From positions 8,787-72,786 of the forward strand of contig NZ_DIAX01000086.1 in NCBI RefSeq assembly GCF_002414845.1: a stretch of 64,000 nucleotides of DNA, read 5' to 3'. Position 1 is the first letter of the stretch, and each line of letters starts with the position of its first letter. A program made the translations under genes and the position numbers. Below are positions 32,914 through 41,280 of this stretch, piece after piece. This stretch comes from Gordonia sp. UBA5067 (GTDB lineage Bacteria > Actinomycetota > Actinomycetes > Mycobacteriales > Mycobacteriaceae). The notes below the pieces were generated by a model, which had not been told where the DNA came from, made no database searches, and saw only the letters and a program-made list of their open reading frames with translations.

Positions 32914-33834
32914 GTGTACGACCAAGAATTCGTGACCAACGCCGACGCCGACGATGTCGGATCGCGCATCGACCCCGTGCTGGCGCGCAGCTGGCTCCTC
33001 GTCAACGGTGCCCAGTTCGAACGCTTCGAACCGGCCGCGCGGTCACGTGCCGACATCGTCATCCTCGACATCGAAGATGCGGTCGCACCCAAAGACAAGG
33101 TCACCGCGCGTGACAACGCGGTGCGGTGGATGAACGAAGGTCATGACGACTGGGTCCGTATCAACGGATTCGGCACACCGTGGTGGGCCGACGACTTGGC
33201 GGCACTATCCCAAACATCGATCGGCGGCGTGATGCTCGCCATGGTCGAATCGATGGACCACGTCACCGAGACCGCGAAGCGGCTGCCGAACGTTCCGATC
33301 GTCGCGCTCGTCGAGACCGCGCGCGGACTCGAGCGGATCGGCGAGATTGCGACCGCCAAGGGCACATTCCGGTTGGCCTTCGGCATCGGCGACTTCCGCC
33401 GCGACACCGGATTCGGCGAGAACCCGGCGACTCTGGCGTACACCCGGTCGCGGTTCACCATCGCAGCGAAGGCGGCGCACCTGCCCAGCGCGATCGACGG
33501 CCCAACAGTCGGCTCGAGCGCACTGAAACTATCGGAGGCGACGTCGGTCAGTGTCGAGTTCGGAATGACCGGCAAGATCTGCCTGACCCCGGAGCAGTGT
33601 GCGCCCGTCAACGAAGGACTGTCGCCGTCACAGGACGACATCAGCTGGGCTCGTGAGTTCTTCGCCGAGTTCGACCGCGACGGCGGTGAAATCCGCAACG
33701 GCTCGGACCTGCCCCGGATCGCCCGTGCTACGAAGATCCTCGACCTCGCCCGCGCCTACGGCATCACGTCGAGCAGCTACGCCACCGATGAAGCCGGTCA
33801 CTCGGCCGCCCCGTCGGACACCTACCACTTCTAG
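32914..33834 (+). CDS. CitE-like HpcH/HpaI lyase (Rv3075c-type)
   Basis: 306 residues. The TIM-barrel CitE family is shown by ARSWLLVNGAQFERF near residue 24, the metal-site segment DIVILDIEDAVAPK near 47, VALVETARGLERI near 130 with the metal Glu, and FGIGDFRRDTGFG near 151. Relatives cleave citramalyl-, malyl- or other beta-hydroxyacyl-CoAs to acetyl-CoA and a keto acid. It resembles the M. tuberculosis CitE homologue Rv3075c more than Rv2498c (judged from memory). The start is GTG with only a weak ribosome site. The membrane-protein gene follows after 8 bp. Confidence 0.8.
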   Translation: MYDQEFVTNADADDVGSRIDPVLARSWLLVNGAQFERFEPAARSRADIVILDIEDAVAPKDKVTARDNAVRWMNEGHDDWVRINGFGTPWWADDLAALSQTSIGGVMLAMVESMDHVTETAKRLPNVPIVALVETARGLERIGEIATAKGTFRLAFGIGDFRRDTGFGENPATLAYTRSRFTIAAKAAHLPSAIDGPTVGSSALKLSEATSVSVEFGMTGKICLTPEQCAPVNEGLSPSQDDISWAREFFAEFDRDGGEIRNGSDLPRIARATKILDLARAYGITSSSYATDEAGHSAAPSDTYHF

Positions 33835-33842
33835 CGGCTGCC

Positions 33843-35636
33843 GTGTCGCGCCCGCTGCTCGCAGTCAGCGTGGGCGCCGGCGCGCTCGTCATCGGCGCCG
33901 GTCTGGGCGGCGGACCGCTGCTGATGCGCGATGCGGTGTCGACACCGCGCTCCTTCCTCACCGATGCGGCGCTGGGCCTGGGTGAGAATCCGGCCCGCGC
34001 GGTACCGCAAGATGCGCTTCTCGCCGCTGCCAGCACAGTGGTACCGGGGTCGATTCTCGTCGTCGCACTCACCTGGATCGCGCTGGCGCTCAGTGGGGTT
34101 GGCGCCGGCCTGCTCGCCGGGCGCGTCCTGATCGACGCCCGGTGGGCACCGCAGTGCGCAGCCGCGCTCGCGGCGATCTGGAACCCGTGGGTCGCCGAAC
34201 GAATGATGCAGGGGCATTGGAGCCTGCTCGCCGGATACGCCGCCATCCCATGGATTTTCGTTGCCGCCGAACGGATTTGGCGGTCGGACCGCACCGGTTG
34301 GCCGCTGTTGTGGGTGGCAGTGTTCGGCGCCGGGTTGACACCGACTGGATCGGTCCTGGCCGGCATCGTGGTCCTGGCCACCGTTGTCATGCCCCGGGCC
34401 ACCGGCCTTCGACAGTCCGCGCTTGCGGTGCTCGCGGTGGTCGCCGGGGCCCTTCCCTGGCTGGTGGCAACCGTCCTGAACTCAGCGGGGATCCTCGGTG
34501 ACCCCGCTGGTGCGCAGGCATTCTCATTGCGCGCCGAGCCCGGGTTGGGGCGGGTGCTCACCGCCCTCGGGATGGGGGGGATCTGGAACGCCGACGCGGT
34601 CCCGGCCAGCCGGACGACGTGGTGGGCGGCGGTAGGGACCCTGCTGTTGCTGGCGCTGGTGGCCGTGGGCTGGGTTGTCGCCGGACGAGATCTCGGTCGC
34701 GATTCGTCGCGAGGCCACAGTTCACTCGACTGCCGGAACGGTGCCCCGGAGTGCGCTCATCCGGGTGATCGCGGCGCCGGTCTCCCAAGCCGAAATGCCA
34801 AGCGGATCCTCATCATCGCCGCCGCGCTCGCCCTGTCGACAGTCGCCCTGGTCGTGTTTGCCTCGACGCCGCCGGGCTTGTCGGCCATTGGCTGGGCAGT
34901 CGACCACCTGCCCGGCGCGGGCCTGTTCCGTGACACGCAGAAGTTCCTTGCCCTCCTGCTGCCTGCCACCGTGATCGGCGTCGCCGGCAGCGTGCGCGGA
35001 TTGACCAGGCTCGTGCCGGCGGGCTTCGCCGTCGCCCTGGTGGCGCTGCTCGTCGTCGCTCCCCTGCCCGACGCCGCGCTGCGGTTCCACCCGGTCAACC
35101 TCCCGGCAGACTGGGTGGCAGTCGCCCAGTTGGTCCCGAAAGATCAAGGTGCCGTTGCCTTGTGGCCGCCGACCATGACGCGGGAGTACTCCTTTGCATC
35201 GACCTCGAGTCTCGATCCGGCGCGGCGGCTGCTGCGCGCGCCGGTACTCGAGTCCGGGGCGCTGGTTGTCGACGGGAAGACGGTCGACGCCGATCCGACA
35301 CGAGTGTCCGCGCAGGTCGAGCTAGCCCTGGCCGAAGGCGCCGGGCCGACGGAACTGGCGTCCCACGGAGTGGGGTGGCTTCTGGTGGAGGAGCCGGAAC
35401 GCAACGGTGTCCCCGCCGGCTTCGGCACGGACAGGCCGGTCTTCCAGGGTGAGTACCTGGCGCTCTACCGCATCCCGGGGCCGGTCATCGCCGCGGGCGC
35501 GTCGCCGGTCCGGCGCGGTGCCGTAGTCGGCGCGCATGTGGCGTGGGTGCTGGGGCTCGGGATCGCGCTGGCCCTCCTCGGTGCGACGTCTCGATCCGCC
35601 GGCCGGGCGCGCGCCCGGGCAACACTCGATTCGTGA
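33843..35636 (+). CDS. large integral membrane protein (Rv0226c-like)
   Basis: 597 residues with about 10-12 membrane segments and a final TM near residue 565. A large non-membrane part near residues 395-550 (LPADWVAVAQLVPKD, WPPTMTREYSF) probably faces outward. The arrangement resembles lipid-sugar-dependent glycosyltransferases of the GT-C type, but no catalytic motif is certain. Its place beside a GT4 gene on the other strand and a methyltransferase matches the order Rv0226c-Rv0225-Rv0224c in M. tuberculosis. The likely role is cell-envelope glycan or glycolipid assembly. It starts with GTG. Confidence 0.7.
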   Translation: MSRPLLAVSVGAGALVIGAGLGGGPLLMRDAVSTPRSFLTDAALGLGENPARAVPQDALLAAASTVVPGSILVVALTWIALALSGVGAGLLAGRVLIDARWAPQCAAALAAIWNPWVAERMMQGHWSLLAGYAAIPWIFVAAERIWRSDRTGWPLLWVAVFGAGLTPTGSVLAGIVVLATVVMPRATGLRQSALAVLAVVAGALPWLVATVLNSAGILGDPAGAQAFSLRAEPGLGRVLTALGMGGIWNADAVPASRTTWWAAVGTLLLLALVAVGWVVAGRDLGRDSSRGHSSLDCRNGAPECAHPGDRGAGLPSRNAKRILIIAAALALSTVALVVFASTPPGLSAIGWAVDHLPGAGLFRDTQKFLALLLPATVIGVAGSVRGLTRLVPAGFAVALVALLVVAPLPDAALRFHPVNLPADWVAVAQLVPKDQGAVALWPPTMTREYSFASTSSLDPARRLLRAPVLESGALVVDGKTVDADPTRVSAQVELALAEGAGPTELASHGVGWLLVEEPERNGVPAGFGTDRPVFQGEYLALYRIPGPVIAAGASPVRRGAVVGAHVAWVLGLGIALALLGATSRSAGRARARATLDS

Positions 35637-35660
35637 AGAACAGTGTGTGATCGACCGTCG

Positions 35661-36857
35661 CTAACGCTGGTTGAGTGATCGCGGCGCCGGGGCGATCGGA
35701 TCGAGAACCTCCGCGCCCGACCCAGATACGAACAGCGGGTTCACCCGGCCGAACACCTCATCAAAACCGTCGGCGGTCGCCGACCACGAATAGCCTTGCG
35801 CCGCTTCGCGTGCCGCGGACCCGAGTGATCTGGTGACGGCGGGATCTGCCAGCAACGTGCGCGTCGCCGCGATGAGGTCGTCGCGACTGTCGACCAGAAG
35901 TCCGGTCACCCCGTCGTCGATGGAGTCGGTGAGCCCGGCCGAGGCGCGATAGCCGATCGTTGGGACGCCGTGCTGGGCCGCTTCGATGACTGCGATACCC
36001 CAGCCTTCTTTGCGGGACGGCATGAGGTGCACGCGGGCCCCCGCGAGCAGTTCGTGCTTGCGCTCTTCCGACACGTGCCCGTGGAACACGACCCGATCGG
36101 CCACCCCCAGCGAGCGGGCGTGTGCGCGCAGCTCCGCGTCCCACCAGCCGCCACCGACGACGTCGAGCCCAAGGCCGGGCACGTCGTCGCGCAGCGCCGC
36201 GACGGCGTCGAGTGCGTGCTCGATCTGCTTGTGCGGAACCAGTCGCGAGAGCACGACCAGGCGGTGCCCGCTGGGCATTGCCTCGACACTCAGGGGCGGG
36301 TCGATGCCGGCGCGGACCACCGTGACCCGATCCTCGTCGACGCCGAGGGCGATCAACTCGGTTCGCGACGGCTCCGACACCGTCACGTAGCGGCGACGAC
36401 GGTGGATCCACGGCGATAGCCGCGACTCGATCCACCAGCCCACCCGCGACAGCAGCGGACCGGCCACCGGCCACTGCTCCCGATGGCAGTGGTGGACCAG
36501 AACCACGACGCGCCGGGTCACCAGTGACGCGAAGAAGGGAACGCCGTTCTGGGTGTCGACGACGATGTCGGGGGAGGCGCCCCGCAGTGGTCCGAGTCCG
36601 ACCCGGGCGCCGAGCAACAGCATCAGCGCACGTGGATACACCGAAAGCCGGCCGCCGCGCCGGACAATGCGGACCCCGTCGACGGTCACCTCGTCGTCGC
36701 AGCCGGGAAACGCCGCGGTCAGTAGCGTGACACGGGCGCCCCGTCGGGCCAGCTCGGCGCCGACGCGCTGCACGTAGCGCTCACTACCGCCACCCTGGGG
36801 GTGATCGAGGTCGCGCCAGCAGAGCAGGACGACGGCAGGGGTGGCGGCGGCAGACAT
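35661..36857 (-). CDS. GT4-family glycosyltransferase (Rv0225-like)
   Basis: 398 residues, GT-B fold. The N-terminal domain has the acceptor loop HPQGGGSERYVQRV near residue 18. The C-terminal domain has VLSRLVPHKQIEHALDAV near 206 and the E-x7-E motif EGWGIAVIEAAQHG near 284 for a retaining transferase using a nucleotide sugar. It acts in the cytoplasm on a lipid or glycan acceptor. The start is uncertain: an upstream in-frame GTG (36878) touches a strong AGGAGG with no spacer, while the ATG at 36857 gives the natural N-terminus but lies 20 nt from that site. It is divergent from tetR. Confidence 0.85.
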   Translation of the reverse strand: MSAAATPAVVLLCWRDLDHPQGGGSERYVQRVGAELARRGARVTLLTAAFPGCDDEVTVDGVRIVRRGGRLSVYPRALMLLLGARVGLGPLRGASPDIVVDTQNGVPFFASLVTRRVVVLVHHCHREQWPVAGPLLSRVGWWIESRLSPWIHRRRRYVTVSEPSRTELIALGVDEDRVTVVRAGIDPPLSVEAMPSGHRLVVLSRLVPHKQIEHALDAVAALRDDVPGLGLDVVGGGWWDAELRAHARSLGVADRVVFHGHVSEERKHELLAGARVHLMPSRKEGWGIAVIEAAQHGVPTIGYRASAGLTDSIDDGVTGLLVDSRDDLIAATRTLLADPAVTRSLGSAAREAAQGYSWSATADGFDEVFGRVNPLFVSGSGAEVLDPIAPAPRSLNQR

Positions 36858-36903
36858 AACGCCGACCAGGATACCCACCTCCTGGGCGACTACTGTTTCT
36901 GTC

Positions 36904-37644
36904 GTGATCGACCACCCGCCCGCAGTGCCCGGCTCGCCCCGATGGTGGGCGCAGCGAGAAGCCGCTGCGGCGCCGGTGACGGGGCGTCGCGGCCGGCCGT
37001 CGCGACCATTGGATCAGATACTGGAGAACGCGCTGGCACTCCTGTCCGAGGGGGGTACCGACGCGCTGTCGATGCGCTCGCTCGCCCGGACCCTGCGATC
37101 GTCGACGGCCACCTTGTACCGCCAGCTGCCCGGTGGCAAAGAAGAACTGGAAGCATTGATCGTCGACCGGCTGATGAGTGAGATGATGCAGGACTTGGCG
37201 GTCGAGCTGCGCGGCACGTCGGCGCAGCCGGGCGTCGAGCATCTCGGCGATCGGATCCGGATTGGCGCGCGCACCAGTTACCGGGTCCTCAAGCGTCATC
37301 CGGCCGCGGCGCGGCTATTCCTGACGCAGCGGCCGGCCGGGCCGGTGGCGCTGTACCGGCAGGAGATGGGGATGAGTCAAATGGTCCGGGACGGCCTCAG
37401 CCCGGCCGACGCCGCCGACACGTACGCGGCACTTGGGCGGCTCGTGGTTGGGGCCGCGCTGCAGGGGACCGACGATGATCAGGCCGACGTGGTCGCCATG
37501 CGCGAGTACTACGCGTCGTTGGATGCCGAGCACTTCCCGACTCTGACCAGGGTGGCCCGGTACCCACGCGCACTCGACGATGAGTTCGAGTTCGCGTTGG
37601 AGTTGCTGGTCGCGGGAGTTGTGGCGCGGGTGGATCGTGCTTGA
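36904..37644 (+). CDS. TetR-family regulator
   Basis: 246 residues. The HTH lies near residues 38-85 (LDQILENALALLSEGG then LRSSTATLYRQLPGGKEEL), preceded by RRGRPSRP as in many TetR proteins. The C-terminal domain is of the TetR_C_1 type. The GTG start at 36904 has no clear ribosome site and may be leaderless. It is divergent from the glycosyltransferase gene and overlaps the methyltransferase gene by 8 nt, so it may control both. It appears inserted into an otherwise conserved mycobacterial gene order. Confidence 0.75.
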   Translation: MIDHPPAVPGSPRWWAQREAAAAPVTGRRGRPSRPLDQILENALALLSEGGTDALSMRSLARTLRSSTATLYRQLPGGKEELEALIVDRLMSEMMQDLAVELRGTSAQPGVEHLGDRIRIGARTSYRVLKRHPAAARLFLTQRPAGPVALYRQEMGMSQMVRDGLSPADAADTYAALGRLVVGAALQGTDDDQADVVAMREYYASLDAEHFPTLTRVARYPRALDDEFEFALELLVAGVVARVDRA

Positions 37645-38380
37645 GCGCATGCGGCGCCGCGCCACCCTGCGTCGCGCATGGAATCTGTTGCGGGACTTCA
37701 AGTATGAGCAGTCCGATCCGGCGCGCTTCTACGGTGCACTGGCCCGTGACACCGCGGAGATGGTCGGCGCCGTGATCGATATCGACGGTGCCGTCGTACT
37801 CGATGTGGGCGGCGGGCCGGGGTACTTCGCCGACGCGTTCGCCGAGCACGGCGCGCGCTACCTCGCCGTTGACCCGGACGCCGGCGAGCTGCGCGCCGCC
37901 GGACTGGCCCATCGCACGACGGTCCGTGCGGCCGGGGAAGCGCTGCCGTTTGCCGACGGATCGGTGGACGTGTGCCTCTCGTCGAACGTTGTCGAGCACA
38001 CTCCGCGACCATGGGAGATGGCCGACGAGATGATTCGCGTGACGCGGCCGGGCGGCACGGTGATCATCAGCTACACGTTGTGGTGGGGGCCGTTCGGCGG
38101 TCACGAGATGGGGTTGTCGCACTACCTGGGCGGGCATCGGGCGGCCGCCCGATACACGCGCCGACAGGGACATCCGCCGAAGAACCGCTACGGGGAGTCG
38201 CTGTTCAAGGTGACCGCGGCGCAGGGGCTGGCGTGGGCGCATTCGGCTCGTGGTGCGCACCTGGCCGGGGCGTTTCCGCGCTATCTGCCGCGCTGGGCGT
38301 GGTGGGTGTTGGCTGTTCCGGGCCTGCGCGAAGTCGCGGCCACGAACCTGGTGATGGTGCTGCGCTGCGGGGGCTGCTGA
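37637..38380 (+). CDS. SAM-dependent methyltransferase (Rv0224c-like)
   Basis: 247 residues, class I fold. Motif I is VLDVGGGPGYFADAF near residue 53, the acidic loop AVDPDAGEL near 77, motif post-I LPFADGSVDVCLSSNVVEH near 104, and RPGGTVIISY near 137. The C-terminus has a hydrophobic helix (WAWWVLAVPGL) suggesting membrane contact. It probably methylates a sugar or lipid intermediate made by the neighbouring glycosyltransferase. GTG 37637 overlaps the tetR stop by 8 nt and follows GGGTGGA. Its stop codon TGA is the TGA of the repeat element (copy C). Confidence 0.8.
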   Translation: MLERMRRRATLRRAWNLLRDFKYEQSDPARFYGALARDTAEMVGAVIDIDGAVVLDVGGGPGYFADAFAEHGARYLAVDPDAGELRAAGLAHRTTVRAAGEALPFADGSVDVCLSSNVVEHTPRPWEMADEMIRVTRPGGTVIISYTLWWGPFGGHEMGLSHYLGGHRAAARYTRRQGHPPKNRYGESLFKVTAAQGLAWAHSARGAHLAGAFPRYLPRWAWWVLAVPGLREVAATNLVMVLRCGGC

Positions 38381-38450
38381 AATCCGCACTGTGGCGAGAC
38401 ACCGGCGTGATTATCACCGAGGCGGTCCGGTGGGCCCCGGATCTCAGTAG
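38374..38450. repeat. dispersed inverted-repeat element, copy C
   Basis: 77 bp. CTGCTGAAATCC (38374-38385) pairs with GGATCTCAGTAG (38439-38450) in 11 of 12 positions counting one wobble. The A-to-T change relative to copy A (AACC to ATCC) is matched by GGTT to GGAT on the other arm. GTGATTATCAC at 38408-38418 is at the same offset as in copies A and B. The element contains the stop codon of the methyltransferase gene. Confidence 0.75.
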
Positions 38451-38502
38451 GTGGTCCATCGCACCGACCCGGGGCGGTAGCGTGGCAGCCATCACATTCC
38501 GC

Positions 38503-38532
38503 TAGGCTGGCGGTCAGACAACGACCGTAGTC
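38503..38532 (+). promoter_or_regulatory. fadD promoter and operator-like site
   Basis: TAGGCT at 38503-38508 is a -10 candidate. GACAACGACCGTAGTC at 38517-38532 is a dyad (6 of 8 half-site positions) at the expected transcription start, and shares GACAACG and CGT with the sites at 4947 and 76. Confidence 0.45.
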
Positions 38533-38549
38533 AGAAGGATTAGGTGCTC

Positions 38550-40184
38550 ATGCTTTCCCTGCGCAACACGCTCGAACAGATCTCCGACACCATCGGGGCG
38601 ATCAAGGTGCTGCAGAATTCCGGCGCCATCGATCTGAAGAAGCCCAAGCAGGTCGTCGAGGCGGTGAAGCTGGGCAAGTCGATCGGGCCGATCGCCACCG
38701 TCGTCGGCCATGTTGCGCGTGAGTCCCCCAACCAGGCCGCGATCGTCGACGAAGCCGGCATGCTGACCTTCGCCGAATTCGACGCCAGGGCCAACGCGAT
38801 CGCCAACCAGCTCCACGCGGACGGACTCCGCGAGGGCGATGTCGTCGGCATCATCGCGCGCGATCATCGCGGACTGCTCACCGTCATCGCCGGCACCGGC
38901 CGCGCCGGACTCCGGCTCGCCATGATGAACACCGGGTTCGGCAAGCCGCAGTTCAACGAGGTCGCCAAACGCGAGGGCATCAAGGCGATGTTCTACGACG
39001 AGGAGTTCAGCGATCTGGTTGCGGACTTCCCCGCGCAGAAGCGCTATCTGACCTGGGTCGACTCCACGGGGAAGCCGCCCACGGGCGTGCGCGTCCTGGA
39101 GGAGATCGTCACCTCCGGTGATCCGTCGGCCCCACCGCTGCCCGCGGAATTCGCCGGCTTCGTCATCCTGACCAGCGGCACGACCGGTTTGCCGAAGGGC
39201 GCCCGGCGATCCAAGATCTCCCCGTTCGCGAGCGCGTTGATCCTGGACCGGATTCCGCTGCCCCAACACAAGGCGGCGGTAGTCGTGTCGCCGATCTTCC
39301 ACTCCACCGGCTGGGCCATGTGGGGGGTCCTGACCGCGCTCGGCAACACGGCCGTGGTCACGCGGCGCTTCGACCCGGAGAAGACGCTGCAGGCCATCGT
39401 CGACAATCAGGCCGAAGTCCTCGTCGCCGTCCCGACGATGCTGTACCGCATCCTCGCGCTGGGCGACGCCGTCATCAGCAAGTACGACACCTCCTCGCTC
39501 AAGACAGTCGTCGTGGCGGGCTCGGCGCTGCCGCCCGCACTGTGCAACCGCTGGCAGGACACCTTCGGCGACACCCTCTACAACCTGTACGGATCCACCG
39601 AGGTCGCCGTCGCCACGGTCGCCACACCACACGACCTGCGTCTGTCCCCCGGTTCCATCGGCAAGGCCCCGATCTCGAGCTACCTGCGCCTCTACGACGA
39701 CAACGACAAGCAGGTGACCGCCAAAAACGTCGCGGGCCGCCTATTCGTGCGCAACGGGGCGCCGTTCGAGGGATACACCGACGGCCGCAGCAAACAGGTC
39801 ATCGACGGGTACATGTCGACCGGCGATATGGCGCTCGTCGATGAGCACGACCTCTGGCACATCGCCGGGCGCGACGACGACATGATCGTCTCCGGCGGCG
39901 AGAACCTCTACCCGCAGGAGGTCGAGAACCTGCTGGCCGCGCATGTCGAGGTCGCCGACGTGGCGGTCATCGGTGTCGACGACGAAGAGTTCGGCAAGCG
40001 ACTGCGGGCATTCATCGTGCCGGTGGAGGGTGCGAGCCCGACCGAGGACGACCTCCGGGCCCACGTCAAGGCGAATCTCGCCCGATACAAGGTGCCGCGC
40101 GACATCGTCTTCGTCAATGATCTGCCCCGCAATCCGACGGGGAAGCTGGTCCGCCGCGAGTTGCCGGCGGGCCCGCTGGCCTGA
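38550..40184 (+). CDS. fatty-acyl-CoA ligase (FadD12-like)
   Basis: 544 residues. The AMP-binding P-loop is TSGTTGLPKGARRS near residue 208, then YGSTEVAVAT near 348, the STGDMALVDEHD hinge region near 430, and the adenylation lysine in NPTGKLVRREL near 533. The long N-terminal helix region is typical of FadD2/FadD12-type very-long- or long-chain ligases of mycobacteria. It activates a fatty acid with ATP and CoA. AAGGA at 38535-38539 serves either GTG 38544 (4 nt) or ATG 38550 (10 nt). A strong terminator follows. A TetR-type operator overlaps its promoter. Confidence 0.85.
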   Translation: MLSLRNTLEQISDTIGAIKVLQNSGAIDLKKPKQVVEAVKLGKSIGPIATVVGHVARESPNQAAIVDEAGMLTFAEFDARANAIANQLHADGLREGDVVGIIARDHRGLLTVIAGTGRAGLRLAMMNTGFGKPQFNEVAKREGIKAMFYDEEFSDLVADFPAQKRYLTWVDSTGKPPTGVRVLEEIVTSGDPSAPPLPAEFAGFVILTSGTTGLPKGARRSKISPFASALILDRIPLPQHKAAVVVSPIFHSTGWAMWGVLTALGNTAVVTRRFDPEKTLQAIVDNQAEVLVAVPTMLYRILALGDAVISKYDTSSLKTVVVAGSALPPALCNRWQDTFGDTLYNLYGSTEVAVATVATPHDLRLSPGSIGKAPISSYLRLYDDNDKQVTAKNVAGRLFVRNGAPFEGYTDGRSKQVIDGYMSTGDMALVDEHDLWHIAGRDDDMIVSGGENLYPQEVENLLAAHVEVADVAVIGVDDEEFGKRLRAFIVPVEGASPTEDDLRAHVKANLARYKVPRDIVFVNDLPRNPTGKLVRRELPAGPLA

Positions 40185-40226
40185 CCGCGGGCGGGTTCGG
40201 ACCCTTCCGGCACCCGGCGAATCTAC

Positions 40227-40260
40227 GCAAAGGGTCCGACTGTGCAGTCGGGCCCTTTGC
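40227..40260. terminator. two-way terminator between fadD and the small ORF
   Basis: A 15-bp stem GCAAAGGGTCCGACT against AGTCGGGCCCTTTGC with a GTGC loop and one wobble pair. It lies 42 bp after the fadD stop and 32 bp after the stop of the minus-strand 44-residue ORF. Confidence 0.85.
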
Positions 40261-40292
40261 TGGTTCGTCTGGGGTGGGTCGACTCGGTGGAA

Positions 40293-40427
40293 TCAGCCCC
40301 AGCGCCACCGACGGTGCCGGCGGTCCTCGCGGCGGTCTCCGCGACGACGGCGCCGCGGCGGGCCGTAGGACGGGCGGTTCCCGTAAGGGGGGCGGTTCCC
40401 GTAGGGCGGGCGGTGGTGGGGAGGCAT
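40293..40427 (-). CDS. 44-residue Arg-rich protein with RPPYGN repeats
   Basis: An ATG-started ORF of 44 codons with AAGGA 7 nt upstream. The sequence begins MPPHHRPPYGNRPPYGN, a hexapeptide RPPYGN/RPPYGN/RPSYGP repeated three times, then turns into an Arg-rich tail with only R, G, D, E, H and W (PPRRRRRGD ... RRWRWG). The charge suggests nucleic-acid or membrane binding; no family is recognised. It fills an otherwise empty 369-bp gap, and a terminator lies just downstream on its strand. GC-rich repeats can produce chance ORFs, so expression needs proof. Confidence 0.45.
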   Translation of the reverse strand: MPPHHRPPYGNRPPYGNRPSYGPPRRRRRGDRREDRRHRRWRWG

Positions 40428-40553
40428 CTCGGCGTCCTTTCGTCAGCGGGCCGAACTCTTCAACCGCCCCGAACGTAACCAGCGGACCTCACCGGGAACT
40501 GAGTGTGACCTGGGCAGGATCTGGGAGTTCGGCGCGCGCCGCGCCGGATCAGA

Positions 40554-41108
40554 TCATTCCTGCGCCCAGTCTTTTCCTTCGGAAATCGCGGCCATCGTCG
40601 ACTGGCCGTCGAGCGCCTCACGAATGATGTCGGCATGACCGCAGTGGTGCGCGGTTTCGCGCAACTTGTTGACGACCAGCGAGCGCACCGACAGCCACTC
40701 GCGCTCCGGCGCCCAGGGCGCGGTGGGCATCGGGATCAACGTGTCAAGGTCGGCGTCGGCTACGGCGCGGTCGAATGCTGCCGCGCCGGCGACGAACTGG
40801 TCGCGGTAGTAGTCGAGCGTCTCGTCGGGCAACAGGGTGTAGTTGTCGCCCAGTGCCGCCATATCGAATTCCGCATCGGGGTCGGGACGCACGATCCCCG
40901 TCGCCGACCGGTGTTCGCCCGACGCCAGGTGTTTGGTGAGTCCGCCCAGGGTCAGCTCGCTGACCGTGGTGCGCGTGCGCGCCTGCTCATCGGTGATGTC
41001 GCGCACGGTGACGAGGAACAGATTGCGCTGGTCGCGCAGTACTTCGAGGAGTTCGCGTTTCTCCCCGTCGACGTCGACGGGGAGCTCGACTGCGGTGTAG
41101 AAGGCCAT
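40554..41108 (-). CDS. DinB-family (DUF664) protein
   Basis: 184 residues, a four-helix bundle of the DinB/YfiT superfamily. Likely metal-binding His lie in TKHLASGEHRS near residue 56 and in ETAHHCGHADIIREAL near 150, a hallmark of DUF664. In actinobacteria such proteins often use mycothiol as the thiol cofactor for isomerisation or detoxification. ATG 41108 is chosen because AGGA stands 7 nt before it; the longer frame runs through the upstream region of the divergent helicase gene. Confidence 0.8.
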   Translation of the reverse strand: MAFYTAVELPVDVDGEKRELLEVLRDQRNLFLVTVRDITDEQARTRTTVSELTLGGLTKHLASGEHRSATGIVRPDPDAEFDMAALGDNYTLLPDETLDYYRDQFVAGAAAFDRAVADADLDTLIPMPTAPWAPEREWLSVRSLVVNKLRETAHHCGHADIIREALDGQSTMAAISEGKDWAQE

Positions 41109-41280
41109 GATCAATCCTGTCGGTCGGGGGATGGTCGGACGCGTTTCGACGCTACGCCCGACGTCGGACACGGTCGCCGGGAAGTGCCCGGGCCACATCG
41201 CCTTGTCCACCATCTCCGACCGTCCACACCTGTGGTCTTCGGCCCGGGCGCCCGTAGGCGTCACCGCCTACCCTGGTCCC

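Noticed and set aside
36878..36904. GTG at 36878 as the start of the glycosyltransferase
   Set aside because: The AGGAGG ribosome site touches this GTG with no spacer, so it cannot serve it. The ATG at 36857 gives the natural N-terminus, though this remains uncertain.
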